Of a stretch of DNA of 64,000 nt, positions 17,353-27,019 are shown piece after piece (position 1 is the first letter of the stretch; each line of letters starts with the position of its first letter). Origin of the DNA: Pseudomonadota bacterium. GTDB lineage: Bacteria > Pseudomonadota > Gammaproteobacteria > UBA1113. The stretch spans positions 62,001-126,000 of the forward strand of contig JAJXUV010000003.1 in NCBI GenBank assembly GCA_021782495.1, written 5' to 3'. The notes under the pieces were generated by a model. It was not told the origin of the DNA. It saw only the letters and a list, made by a program, of their open reading frames with translations, and ran no database searches. The position numbers and the translations under genes are program-made.

Positions 17353-19647
17353 CTACAAAACCAACTCATTGATCTCTTCTTGATTGTAATCACTCACCGC
17401 AATGATCTCTGCGCGATACAATTCGCGCTGCAAGAGCAACTGCCCTTCTTGCGGGGCTAAGACACCGGCACTCACGGCGCGGTTGATTTTATCAGCCCAA
17501 CTTAAACGTGGCTCTTCCAAGGTTTTGGCGTATTCTAACAATTTTTGCCACAAAGGTTCGGTTTCTATAAACAAAGGTAAGAGCGCATTCATCCTTGACA
17601 CCGGATGTTTGTCGTCTTCAGAACTTAAATAAGCACCCAGCGTTAAACGTGTTCTAATAGCAGAGGGCGTTGCGACGGCTTTAGCCAAAGCCTTTTCTAA
17701 TTCATCACTGGGAAGAGAAGCTTGTCTGCCCAAAGGAAAAATAATAAAACGTAATTTGACGCGCAAATAAAAGGGCAAATTACTTAACATCATTATCATC
17801 GTTTCTTCTATTTGATAACATAAAGTGTGCACGCACCAAGTAAATAAAACTTGATCGTCTTTAGAAAGGCCATCGTTGTAAAATTTTTTAATCACGGCAC
17901 TCAAACAAAAAAGATAATTTAAGAGATCGGCCATGCGCGATGAAAGAAATTCCTTGCGTTTTAAACTCCCGCCATACCATAAAGCCAAACCTTCTACTAA
18001 AAGCGAAAAAGCAGCACTGTAACGATTTAAATTTTGTAAAGCAGAGGCTAATACGGTGTCCTCCGTTTTCACTTTTAACATTTTTCCCTTCGACAACCCG
18101 CCCAAAAAACTCAAACCCGTCACATGCAAAATATGTTTGAAATGCGCTAATAATACTTTGTCAAATTGAAACAGATTTTTCTTGGAAGGTTTTTCTTCTG
18201 CCAGTTGCATTTCTTTGAATAAATAAGGATGCGAACGAAATAATCCTTGGCCGAAAATAACTAAAGACCGGGTTAAAATACTCGCCCCTTCTACCGTGAT
18301 GGCAATGGGGACACTCCAATAGTAAGCGGTCATCGGGTTATTCATTCCAATGCATAAGCCTTTCCCCCCCAAAATATCCATGCTGTTTAAAATACCTTTA
18401 CGCGCCATTTCAGAGACTTGATATTTAACAATCGCAGAAATCACCGAGGGTTTTTCGCCTTGATCGATTAAAGTCGTCGCTAATTCTTCCATCGCATCCG
18501 CAATATAGGTTAACCCTGCCAGGCTCGACAAAGCTTCTTGTATTCCTTCAAAATCCACCAAAGCGTGTTTGAATTGTCGACGAATTTTGGTATAAGCCCC
18601 CACATAAGCAATACAAGCTTTTAAAGCACCAATACTCATCGAAGGAATAGAAATAGCGCGCCCCACTGACAAACATTCTACCAACATTTTCCAGCCTTGC
18701 CCGATTTGCGCTTTGCCACCAATGATGTATTCCAAAGGCAAAAAGACATCTTGTCCTTGGATAGGACCATTTTGAAAGACAATGCCATTAGGTAAATGGC
18801 GTCTACCAATCGCAACACCCGGTGTATTTCTAGGAACCAAGGCGCAGGTAATGCCCAGAAAATCGTTGTCTCCCAATAAATGATCGGGATCGTAAAGCTT
18901 AAAAGCAAGGCCAATTAAGGTCGCAATCGGCGCTAAAGTGATGTAACGTTTGCTCCAATTTAAACGCATGCCCAACACAGGTTGTCCATCGATGATTTGT
19001 TCACACACAATGCCCGTGTCTATGATACTCGTGGCGTCTGAACCGGCCACTGGACTGGTCAGCGCAAAACAAGGAATTTCCAAACCTTGAGCCAAACGCG
19101 GTAAATAATAATTTTTTTGTTCTGTAGTACCATAATGCAATAACAATTCAGCTGGACCCAAGGAATTGGGCACACACACACTGACTGCCGCCACCGTTGA
19201 AACACTGGCCAATTTGCTGATAATACGACTGTGCGCATAAGCCGAAAAAGCTTTGCCACCATAAGCTTTGGGGATAATCAATCCTAAAAAACCCTGATTT
19301 TTAATGTATTCCCAAGCAGAGTCGGATAAATCGTGGGTTTCAAATTGAATAGCCCAGGAATCCAATTGTTGGCATAAAGCCTCAACAGGACCATTCAAAA
19401 AGGCTTCTTCTTCGGCACTCAATTGCGGTTTGGGATAACGCAAAAGCGTTTTGATATTCGGTACGCCCGAAAACAATTCGCCGTCCCAAGAAACCGTTCC
19501 TGCTGCCATGGCCGCACGTTCCGTTGCAGACAACTTGGGTACTTTTTTACGATATAAGGCTAACAAAGGCCGTGTAAACCACTGGCAACGCAAAGGCTTT
19601 ATTACAAAAACTAATATAATAACGCAGATTATTAAAATGATATCCAT
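17353..19647 (-). CDS. Acyl-CoA dehydrogenase, FadE type (second tandem copy)
   Basis: 764 residues with an N-terminal hydrophobic segment (IILIICVIILVFVI) and then the long FadE arrangement: acyl-CoA dehydrogenase N-terminal, middle (PCFALTSPVAGSDATS) and C-terminal domains, and a C-terminal helical region found in FadE (about 490-764). It catalyses the first step of beta-oxidation with FAD. It follows the other fadE copy after only 3 bases, so both are on one transcript. About half the residues are shared with its neighbour by eye. Confidence 0.9.
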   Translation of the reverse strand: MDIILIICVIILVFVIKPLRCQWFTRPLLALYRKKVPKLSATERAAMAAGTVSWDGELFSGVPNIKTLLRYPKPQLSAEEEAFLNGPVEALCQQLDSWAIQFETHDLSDSAWEYIKNQGFLGLIIPKAYGGKAFSAYAHSRIISKLASVSTVAAVSVCVPNSLGPAELLLHYGTTEQKNYYLPRLAQGLEIPCFALTSPVAGSDATSIIDTGIVCEQIIDGQPVLGMRLNWSKRYITLAPIATLIGLAFKLYDPDHLLGDNDFLGITCALVPRNTPGVAIGRRHLPNGIVFQNGPIQGQDVFLPLEYIIGGKAQIGQGWKMLVECLSVGRAISIPSMSIGALKACIAYVGAYTKIRRQFKHALVDFEGIQEALSSLAGLTYIADAMEELATTLIDQGEKPSVISAIVKYQVSEMARKGILNSMDILGGKGLCIGMNNPMTAYYWSVPIAITVEGASILTRSLVIFGQGLFRSHPYLFKEMQLAEEKPSKKNLFQFDKVLLAHFKHILHVTGLSFLGGLSKGKMLKVKTEDTVLASALQNLNRYSAAFSLLVEGLALWYGGSLKRKEFLSSRMADLLNYLFCLSAVIKKFYNDGLSKDDQVLFTWCVHTLCYQIEETMIMMLSNLPFYLRVKLRFIIFPLGRQASLPSDELEKALAKAVATPSAIRTRLTLGAYLSSEDDKHPVSRMNALLPLFIETEPLWQKLLEYAKTLEEPRLSWADKINRAVSAGVLAPQEGQLLLQRELYRAEIIAVSDYNQEEINELVL

Positions 19648-19650
19648 TTT

Positions 19651-22059
19651 TTAGCCTCTTCGAAACATGTCTGCCGGAAAATCGTCTACCGCAATGAGAT
19701 CTGCAATCGCTTCTTCCAATGACTGTAATTGCTGCATTTCGCTTGTGCTGATTAAGCCTTGCGCCAAAGCTTGTTCTAAGTAATCGGGCGTATGCACGTT
19801 TAAAGATTTTAATTTTTGATACACGCCTTCAGCTGCCAAAGCTTGTTCATGGGTTTTCATCAATTTACCCAGTACACTGTGAAGTGGATCGCTGCAATAC
19901 AATTTGCTTTGAATATTTTGAACCAAAGCTTCATTATTTAATAATTTCTTCACGAGGCTGCTTTTTTGCGCATCGCTCACGTCACAAGACTTTCTTCCCC
20001 AAGGCAAACACAAAACACGCAGTAATAAGGCCATCCATCGCTTCGGCAATTGTCGCAACAATTCCGCTGTGGTTTTATCGATGCGATACACACTTTCATT
20101 CAAAGCAGCTTCATTTAAGGCACTCGCCATGGCATCCGTCCACAAAACTCTATCCTGCCCTGCCTGATGGTATTTCGCCACCGCACTAGCGGCATACAAT
20201 TCTATCAACATATCCGCCATACGCGCCGACACGCGCTCTTTGAATTTTAAACGACTGCCATAAATTAAAAAGCAACACTCACTTAAAAAAGCAAAACGTG
20301 TACATCTTGCCGTGATTTTTTGCAGCAAGCGTTGATAGGTGTGTTTTTGAGGCCAAATCAACCAGGCGCCGGTGACGCTTTGAAAAATCAAGCGTGGCCA
20401 CAACGCGATAAAATGCGCGACATGCTGCCAAATGGCTCTGTCGAAATCAACTAAGCCTTGCTTGGGATCCGGGTTATGCAAAGCCTCGACGCACACACTG
20501 ATATAAGGATGCGCGCGTACAGCCCCTTGACCAAAAATAATCATATTACGCGTTAAAATATTCGCACCTTCTACGGTGATCCCAACAGCCGTTGATTGAT
20601 AACCATCGGATAAATAATTGCGCGGTCCCATGCAAATGCCTTTACCCCCTTGCACGTCCATCGCCGCTTGCAAAGCGGAACGAGCATTTTCAGTGGCATA
20701 GTATTTCACAATAGCGGATAAAACACTGGGTTTTTGGCCCTGATCCACACGGCTTAAAGTCAAATGTAACATCGCTTCTGTTTTGTATAAAGCAAGAATC
20801 ATCGAAGCCAGTTTTTCTTGAACGCCTTCAAATTTTCCAATCGATAATTTAAATTGTTTGCGGATAAAGGCGTAAGCAGTGCTTGCAAAAGTCACGGCAT
20901 ACAAGCCACCCAAAGACAAACCTGGCAAAGCCATCGCCCGCCCTGCGGATAAGCGATCCGTTAACATACGCCAGCCATGCCCTTTTTGCGCAACACCACC
21001 GATGATCCAATCCAAGGGAATAAAAACACTTTTGCCTGAAGTGGGGCCATTGATAAACAAACCATTGTTGATAAAATGCCGTTTACCGATGTTCACACCA
21101 GGGTGATTGGTGGGAATCAAAGCGCAGGTAATACCAATATCGGGAGTATCGCCTAATAAGCGATCGGGGTCGTACAATTTAAAAGCCAAACCTAAAAGCG
21201 TTGCTTTGGGCGCTAAAGTGATGTAGCGTTTATTCCATGTAATTTGAATACCGATAATGGACTGCCCTTGCCATTGTCCATAGGCCACAATGCCATAATC
21301 GGGCATATGGCTGGCATCGGAACCGGCTTCGGGACTGGTTAGCGCAAAACAGGGAATGTCGATCCCCTTGGCCAAACGCGGCAAATACTCATTTTTTTGC
21401 GCGACGGTTCCATATTCTAGTAATAATTCAGCAGGACCTAAGGAATTTGGCACAGAAACCATTGCCGCTAAAACGGCACTGCAAGAAGCGATTTTACCCA
21501 GGATCATCGCCACCGCCGTTTTAGAAAACCCTAAACCGCCGTATTCTTTAGGAATAGACAAAGCAAAAAAGCCCTGTGTTTTTAGGCTTTCCCAAATTTC
21601 TGGGGGCATGTCATTTTCCACGGCAACAAAAACATGGGGGGACATTTGTGCGCAAAGCGCTTCTACCGGCCCCTTTAAAAAAGCCTCTTCTTCTGCCGAC
21701 AAAGCGCTTAAGGGCTTATCCCATAAATTTTGCCAACGCGGATTGCCACCGAATAATTCCCCTTCCCAATCGACAGTACCTGCGGCCAAGGCTTCGGCTT
21801 CCGTGCGTGATAAGGGCGGGTAAATCTTTTGGTACTGGCGCCATAAATAAGGGGTTAATAAGTGTCTGCGTAAAATATCAAATTGAAAAAAGAGAAGCCA
21901 CAATCCCCACACTATCCATAAAGTGTAAGTCGCGCCTGTGGAAAACGTGCAACTGGCATATAGGCAGCCTAAACCTCCCCAGAGCGAATAATACAGCGCG
22001 CTTCGTTGGTGGTAAGCTAAAATCACTAAACCAATGATGAATAAACCAATCCCGACCAT
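19651..22059 (-). CDS. fadE: Acyl-CoA dehydrogenase, FadE type (first tandem copy)
   Basis: 802 residues, close to E. coli FadE (814). Two or three N-terminal hydrophobic segments (GLFIIGLVILAY, YTLWIVWGLWLLFF) anchor it to the inner membrane. Family markers are WEGELFGG, PKEYGGLGFS, PCFALTSPEAGSDASH and ITWNKRYITLAP. The tandem pair may differ in chain-length preference; this is inference. Use of host fatty acids is a common trait in intracellular Legionellales. Confidence 0.93.
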   Translation of the reverse strand: MVGIGLFIIGLVILAYHQRSALYYSLWGGLGCLYASCTFSTGATYTLWIVWGLWLLFFQFDILRRHLLTPYLWRQYQKIYPPLSRTEAEALAAGTVDWEGELFGGNPRWQNLWDKPLSALSAEEEAFLKGPVEALCAQMSPHVFVAVENDMPPEIWESLKTQGFFALSIPKEYGGLGFSKTAVAMILGKIASCSAVLAAMVSVPNSLGPAELLLEYGTVAQKNEYLPRLAKGIDIPCFALTSPEAGSDASHMPDYGIVAYGQWQGQSIIGIQITWNKRYITLAPKATLLGLAFKLYDPDRLLGDTPDIGITCALIPTNHPGVNIGKRHFINNGLFINGPTSGKSVFIPLDWIIGGVAQKGHGWRMLTDRLSAGRAMALPGLSLGGLYAVTFASTAYAFIRKQFKLSIGKFEGVQEKLASMILALYKTEAMLHLTLSRVDQGQKPSVLSAIVKYYATENARSALQAAMDVQGGKGICMGPRNYLSDGYQSTAVGITVEGANILTRNMIIFGQGAVRAHPYISVCVEALHNPDPKQGLVDFDRAIWQHVAHFIALWPRLIFQSVTGAWLIWPQKHTYQRLLQKITARCTRFAFLSECCFLIYGSRLKFKERVSARMADMLIELYAASAVAKYHQAGQDRVLWTDAMASALNEAALNESVYRIDKTTAELLRQLPKRWMALLLRVLCLPWGRKSCDVSDAQKSSLVKKLLNNEALVQNIQSKLYCSDPLHSVLGKLMKTHEQALAAEGVYQKLKSLNVHTPDYLEQALAQGLISTSEMQQLQSLEEAIADLIAVDDFPADMFRRG

Positions 22060-22109
22060 GGGTTATGCCTTGAATGCAATCCTATTAGGGGGAACACTCT
22101 ACATTAAAT

Positions 22110-24554
22110 TCACTGGATGCGCAACTGTTTGCTAGAATCGCCTGGCAGATCGCAACTGAGCGGCGCCCCTGAGGAATGAGCCTCTATTCCTCTTCCGGCG
22201 CTATCCGATTTATGCTTTAGAAAAAAACAACAGGCGCTACAGGCGGCCTGCGTTACCCCCACCCCCCCTGCGGTAACCACGCCCGCCAGAGTTATTTTGA
22301 TGTATATTGCGCTAACAAAGGCAAGAACAGGCAGCCCAGCACCACCTGTCACAACACAAATTCCAGCACCAATCAGCAAGAAAGAACCCAGCGTAATAGC
22401 CGCCGTTGCTTTAGGGTATTTTTCTGCTTTCTGTTTAGCGGTATCTAACCAACCAAACAAAGTTTGAAAAATGAATGAGGCACAGCCTTCTGGTTTAGTT
22501 TCTTTATCTTTATTTTCAGTTTCATTCAATTCAACATAGGACCATCGGATTCCATTGGCTACCTCGGACGGAGACGCTAAGCGTCTTTGAACTATCCCTC
22601 TTGACTTCGCACCTGCTATTTTTCCTCTTTCTTCTTCATTAAATTTACCACTCGCATTTCCAAGAGACTCTCCACTTACTACTTTAACTTCTCCCGGTTG
22701 TTTTTCAACGCCAGAACCAACCCTTTTTTCACCTTCTATCCTTTCTTGTTTTTCCTCTAGAAAATCCGTCATATTTTCGAAGGATTTTGTATCGTCTCTC
22801 TTGGTTTCTCTAGCTTCATTTTGAGCTTCATTTTGAGTTTCATTCAATTCAACATCAAAAAATTGGGTTCCATCGATTACTTTAGATGCAACCTCTAAGG
22901 AACTTCGAACTCTTTCTCCTGGTTTCATTGCTTTCTTTTGTTTTTCTTCATCAGAATTTCTTTGCGTTTTTTCAAGATGCTCTTCATCCGCTAATTCAAA
23001 TTTTTCAGCGCTTTGTGATGCCACTTTACTTTTATTTTCTTCAACATTTCCGCTATGAACCTCTCTTTCTTGCTTTTTTCCTAAATTTTGTTCTATTTCC
23101 CTATTTATTTCTTTTATTTTCTGGCTAACCTCCGATTCTATAGGTTCATACAAGCTTCCATACTGTTTAGAGTGGTGTCTAAAAAGGTCGCCTTTATAAT
23201 TATTCATTCTCGAAAAATAGGTATGCGTTAATTTATGTATATACTGTTCAAAACCTTCTTCTCGTCCTCTTTTATCAAGTTGTTTTAACTTAAGAAGTAA
23301 CCATGCCGCATCACGTGCTTGTTCCAATAAGGATAGAGGGCTAGAATCGGATAACCCGACGTAGGATTCAAATAAAGTATCCATAATAGAACTGACCGAT
23401 CTAGACATAGGCTGATCTAAATCAGAAAATATCTGGTATTGAATAGCCGCCCCAAAACTTTTTTCATAATTATTCAAGAATAAATCATAATGCTCTTTTT
23501 GCTTTATTTTTTTTATAAGTTCAAATTTTACTATCAGAGGCTTAACACTAGGATCCAACTTATTAAAATAATAGAGTATTTCAACCAAAGGTTGGATACT
23601 GTTTGATATTTTATCTTGATACAATTGAATACCATTAACTAATACTTTTAATTCAAGATAAAAAATTTCCGGTTTCGACAATAGAAGATCCAAAAAACGC
23701 ACCGCGCCTGCTACCCATTCTCTATAAATAGCAAATTCATTGCTTTTTTGGTTTTCAGGAGACTCCGAACGATTCCAAATTTGAGAAAAAAAACCGCTTT
23801 CCTCTTTTAGTTCTTCTTTTGTTAAAGCTTTCAAAATATCTGCAATATTAATTTTTCCACTTTTTAAGGCTCTTAGAAATATTCGATTCGACTTTTTCAG
23901 TTCTTTAATTAATTCCTTAGCACTCATTGAAGGTGCTTCATTAGATTTAGGGTCTAAAACGTCTCTTAAATTTGAAAATAGCCTTTCTTCATTTTTTATT
24001 ATTTTTATAATTTCAAATTTTTCTACAAGAGGCTTAATATTCGGATCTGATTCATCAAAATAAGCAAGTACCTTAATTAAAGGTTGCATTCTATTTAAGA
24101 CTTCAAAATCAAAAAGCTCTGGATTTAAGAATAACAAATTCAAAAAATTCTTAGCTTGAGACAACCATTCGTTTTTTTCTAGTTCTTCAGAAAATAATGT
24201 AGAGAAATCTAAAAATGAATCCCTTCGTTTTTTTAATTCACTCTCTCTTAAAGCCTCTTCAATATCTGAAACATTTATTTTTCCGCTGCTTAAGGCTTCT
24301 AAAAAAAATTTACTCGACTCTTCTAGGTACGAAATTAATGTTTTGAAGCGTTCAGAAAAATCTAATTTCGATTCATGTTTAGTATTTAAACACTCGATTA
24401 AATGTGCAAATTGTAACTGTTGTGGCTGTAGATACGTTTCATAAATTTCTAAGGGTTTATTGCTATCTTTCTGTGTAGGTTCAGATTTAGGTTCAAATGG
24501 TCGCATTTCTAATAGATCACCTTTAGACGCATCTTTATCAAAAAATGCACTCAT
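22110..24554 (-). CDS. Candidate effector, 814 residues, with internal repeats and membrane hairpin
   Basis: Start at MSAFFDKDASK, preceded by AGGAGG; the longer frame from 24620 is unlikely. No known family. Two copies of a helical unit lie at about 70-193 and 212-358 (SSGKINVSDI/KSGKINIADI, then FLNLLFLNPELFD/FLDLLLSKPEIFY, PLIKVLAYF/PLVEILYYF). A Glu/Lys-rich low-complexity region with its own repeat (EVASKVIDGTQFFDVELNE and EVANGIRWSYVELNE) follows. A Gly/Ala-rich hydrophobic pair ends it (about 716-779). Related to 25165-26304 and 27969-29183. Behind a PmrA-like promoter. Probably a type IVB effector that inserts into host membranes; inference. Confidence 0.8.
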   Translation of the reverse strand: MSAFFDKDASKGDLLEMRPFEPKSEPTQKDSNKPLEIYETYLQPQQLQFAHLIECLNTKHESKLDFSERFKTLISYLEESSKFFLEALSSGKINVSDIEEALRESELKKRRDSFLDFSTLFSEELEKNEWLSQAKNFLNLLFLNPELFDFEVLNRMQPLIKVLAYFDESDPNIKPLVEKFEIIKIIKNEERLFSNLRDVLDPKSNEAPSMSAKELIKELKKSNRIFLRALKSGKINIADILKALTKEELKEESGFFSQIWNRSESPENQKSNEFAIYREWVAGAVRFLDLLLSKPEIFYLELKVLVNGIQLYQDKISNSIQPLVEILYYFNKLDPSVKPLIVKFELIKKIKQKEHYDLFLNNYEKSFGAAIQYQIFSDLDQPMSRSVSSIMDTLFESYVGLSDSSPLSLLEQARDAAWLLLKLKQLDKRGREEGFEQYIHKLTHTYFSRMNNYKGDLFRHHSKQYGSLYEPIESEVSQKIKEINREIEQNLGKKQEREVHSGNVEENKSKVASQSAEKFELADEEHLEKTQRNSDEEKQKKAMKPGERVRSSLEVASKVIDGTQFFDVELNETQNEAQNEARETKRDDTKSFENMTDFLEEKQERIEGEKRVGSGVEKQPGEVKVVSGESLGNASGKFNEEERGKIAGAKSRGIVQRRLASPSEVANGIRWSYVELNETENKDKETKPEGCASFIFQTLFGWLDTAKQKAEKYPKATAAITLGSFLLIGAGICVVTGGAGLPVLAFVSAIYIKITLAGVVTAGGVGVTQAACSACCFFLKHKSDSAGRGIEAHSSGAPLSCDLPGDSSKQLRIQ

Positions 24555-24641
24555 AATTTCCTCCTTTTTCCTTAATCTAGGCTCGGCTGAAAGTGTTGCG
24601 TGCCACCTAAATTTAGGCAAACATATCCTGTCTTATTTGAG

Positions 24642-24674
24642 ATTCTATCAGTTAAATCTTAAGGTAATCTTAAG
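24642..24674 (-). promoter_or_regulatory. PmrA-like box and -10 element of the 814-residue candidate effector
   Basis: Read on the minus strand: CTTAAGATT, AC, CTTAAGATT (24655-24674), 7 bases, then TAGAAT (24642-24647) in an extended TGATAGAAT context. The tandem repeat with 11-base period matches the known PmrA consensus cTTAATATT-N2-cTTAATATT of Legionella and Coxiella. The ATG is about 90 bases further. Confidence 0.75.
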
Positions 24675-24740
24675 AAGAGGATGAAAATGAATTATTTTCA
24701 GAATAAACGCATCTAAATTTTGAACAAATTTAGTATAATT

Positions 24741-24916
24741 TAACCGAGCCGCGACCCTAAGGGAGCGGTGGTTCGCAGAACAGAATTAGAATGACGAGAA
24801 AATGGGGATAGGCTTTTCGCTTTTTTAAGTTCTCTATTAAAAAACCTTCCAAAATATCGAAGTTAAGGGTGATTTTTACTTCGAACCACCGCTCCCTTAG
24901 GGTCGCGGCTCGGTTA
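24741..24916. repeat. Type-1 palindromic element with perfect 35-bp inverted ends
   Basis: Left arm 24741-24775 (starting TAACCGAGCCGCGACCCTAA) and right arm 24882-24916 are perfect reverse complements over 35 bases, around a 106-base centre that contains CTTCCAAAATATCGA, shared with the copies at 26502 and 29471. It is the best-preserved member and looks like a MITE. The remaining sequence of this 610-base gap shows only the PmrA-like promoter and the weak frame at 25046. Confidence 0.9.
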
Positions 24917-25045
24917 GAACGGTCTGACGATGGTGACAAGATACGGATTTTATATCCTATTTATTAGTGAAAAACCCATTTTGTACAAATTTAGATCCGT
25001 TTCCCCTGAATTATTTTACAGGAATTTAAGAAAACTAAGAGGAGA

Positions 25046-25132
25046 TTGAAAATAAAGGTTATTTACATTGGAGAATTATTATACGGTATTTGTGTATTTT
25101 GTTTAATTTTTAATCTAGCGGTCGTTTCTTAG
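25046..25132 (+). other. Possible 28-codon hydrophobic peptide
   Basis: TTG-initiated frame reading KIKVIYIGELLYGICVFC and ending AVVS. An AGGAG lies directly upstream but only one base from the TTG, which is too close. Hydrophobic small peptides exist as toxins, but no antitoxin RNA is evident. Probably not a gene. Confidence 0.15.
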
Positions 25133-25164
25133 ATTTCAGTATAAAAAATTTTCAAAGAAGTACA

Positions 25165-26304
25165 TCAAACTCTTCCAAGAACGCGCAAACCAACCGCGAT
25201 GTTAGCTACAAACTGTGAGATGGGATTTGCTTCTCTATGCTCTTCAGAAACCTTAGGAACTTGCCTATTTTTTACGGCATTCTTTCCAAAAAAAGTTTGA
25301 TCTATTGAATGCGTCATCCAGGACAAAACGCCAATACCCGCCATTGTAAGAACAGCGGCCGTCGCTGGATAGGCCGTTATCACCACACCTGCTCCCACCA
25401 CGCTAGCGATGGTGGGACCCACACCGGCAGTCAGAATACCAAAAAGTATCGCAACCCCAATAGCCGCAGCCACAACCCCCGTCACCGCAATTACCTTGAA
25501 AGCGAAAGTGGAAGTAAAGGAAGTCTCGGTATTATTTTGGAGCTTTTCCTGTTTATCAAGCAAATGCGTTATACCCTTATTTATTTCATTAGTATGTTTT
25601 ATAGTAAATGTCTCTATTTTCCCACATTTCAGGCCCAGCGAATCCACTTTTTCTCCTTCCAGCGCAATCAATTTTAAAGTTAAGCTTTTTATGGCATAGA
25701 GGTGATTAACTTTTGAATCTTCTGTTTGATATATATATTGTTCTAGGATCTTATCTAAATAACTTTGAATACTTCTTTTGCTATTGGCTTCCTTCACTAT
25801 CGAGGCTTTGTGTGTGTCAAATAGGCCGTTCAATGTTTCTTGATATTGAGCTTCGTGCTCTTCTGAGAAAGCGATAAGATGTTTGTAATCTTGCAAAATA
25901 TCGGCAATCGCCCTACTACCCGATTCATCACTTTGTGCCGGCCCTAGTTCAAGAAATCCCAGAAGTGGTGCTAGGTGCTTTCGTATTTCTGGGTCAAAAA
26001 TTTTAATGTTGAGCAATAGTTTTTCTAATATCTCTTTAATAACTTCGACATGTAAACCAAGAGAATCAGAGCTTAATCTACTAATAAGTTCGCTTAAATT
26101 TTTAAGCGCTTGTGTCAGATTTAAGCTGAATCCTTCCTCGCCATTCTGACCTTCTTCCTTCAAAACATATGTTTCAAACTCGGGATTTAAAGCTTCTTCA
26201 TAAATAACCGGTATATCAAGGGTTCGCAATAAAGATAACTCATGAATTTTTAATCTTGCAATGTCTTCTTGTAGATTACCGACTGCTTGAGGCGAGAAAC
26301 TCAT
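25165..26304 (-). CDS. Candidate effector, 379 residues, membrane hairpin
   Basis: No recognised family. A helical soluble part (1-265) is followed by two or three Gly/Ala/Val-rich hydrophobic segments (about 268-330; VIAVTGVVAAAIGVAILFG, TIASVVGAGVVITA) and a basic tail. It is a clear paralogue of 27969-29183: HVEVIKEILEKLL matches HVENIKNILEKLL, and AIADILQDY matches AIDDILKSY at the same spacing, with the same hairpin near the end. Behind a PmrA-like promoter. No signal peptide, so export would need a dedicated system. Effector status is inference. Confidence 0.8.
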   Translation of the reverse strand: MSFSPQAVGNLQEDIARLKIHELSLLRTLDIPVIYEEALNPEFETYVLKEEGQNGEEGFSLNLTQALKNLSELISRLSSDSLGLHVEVIKEILEKLLLNIKIFDPEIRKHLAPLLGFLELGPAQSDESGSRAIADILQDYKHLIAFSEEHEAQYQETLNGLFDTHKASIVKEANSKRSIQSYLDKILEQYIYQTEDSKVNHLYAIKSLTLKLIALEGEKVDSLGLKCGKIETFTIKHTNEINKGITHLLDKQEKLQNNTETSFTSTFAFKVIAVTGVVAAAIGVAILFGILTAGVGPTIASVVGAGVVITAYPATAAVLTMAGIGVLSWMTHSIDQTFFGKNAVKNRQVPKVSEEHREANPISQFVANIAVGLRVLGRV

Positions 26305-26395
26305 AATTATAACCTTTATTTACGAAAAATTTACCTTTGCTGAATGATATTCAGTTACCCTATGCATTTAAACAAGCATATTTTGTTTGTATGCA

Positions 26396-26428
26396 ATTCT
26401 ATCAGTAAAATCTTAAGGTAATCTTAAA
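26396..26428 (-). promoter_or_regulatory. PmrA-like box and -10 element of the 379-residue candidate effector
   Basis: Minus strand: TTTAAGATT, AC, CTTAAGATT (26409-26428), 7 bases, then TAGAAT (26396-26401). Same spacing as at 24642 and 29227. The sequence beyond the box is also shared with the other two genes (GAAATGAATTATTTT). Confidence 0.75.
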
Positions 26429-26501
26429 GAAAAATGTAGAAATGAATTATTTTTCTCTGTACTGAACAAAAAAACAAAACCAGTCCATATAATATACAAA
26501 T

Positions 26502-26664
26502 TCCGTAAGAGAGCGGTGGTTCGCAGTACGGAATTAGAATGGCGAGAAGATGAAAAAGCCTTTTCGCTTTTTGAAGTTCTCTATTAAAAATCTTCCAAAA
26601 TAGCCTAAAGATAACCGTGATTCGTTACTGCGAACCACCGCTCCCTTACGGTCGCGGCTCGGTT
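26502..26664. repeat. Type-1 palindromic element, left end truncated
   Basis: The right arm is complete (CTGCGAACCACCGCTCCCTT then ACGGTCGCGGCTCGGTTA). The left arm is reduced to CCGTAAGAGAGCGGTGGTTC. The centre shares TTTTCGCTTTTTGAAGTTCT and CTTCCAAAATA with the copy at 24741. Confidence 0.85.
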
Positions 26665-26716
26665 AGAAATAGCACGACGATGGTAATACCATACGGGTTT
26701 ATGTACTTTTCCCGCC

Positions 26717-26792
26717 TGTCATCCCTGCGAAAGCAGGGATCTAGTAAAGAAAGCCTATTTGAAACTGGATCCCTGCTTTTGCAGGGATGACA
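26717..26792. repeat. Type-2 palindromic element
   Basis: TGTCATCCCTGCGAAAGCAG at the left and CTGCTTTTGCAGGGATGACA at the right are inverted ends around TCTAGTAAAG...CTGGATCC. The same family occurs at 29333, 36098 (inside glnD) and 40964. The 715-base gap 26305-27019 holds the PmrA-like promoter, a type-1 element and this element; a 65-codon frame at 26826 has no ribosome binding site or family features. Confidence 0.85.
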
Positions 26793-27019
26793 TCGTAGTT
26801 TTTTGTCCAGTACAGAGTTATTTTTATGGGAATTGATAAAAATGATGGGGGAATGCTAACGCTAGCAGAAGATGCCTTCTTGTCGTGCTGCACTCATCAT
26901 TTCTACCCACACCCCATTAATTGCGCATTATTTATACAAAACAACCTTGTTGAAAGCTTGATTTATTCTTGCAAAAAGTGTACAGTTGGACCGAAACAGG
27001 CTAAAAAGGATTTTTTGTC

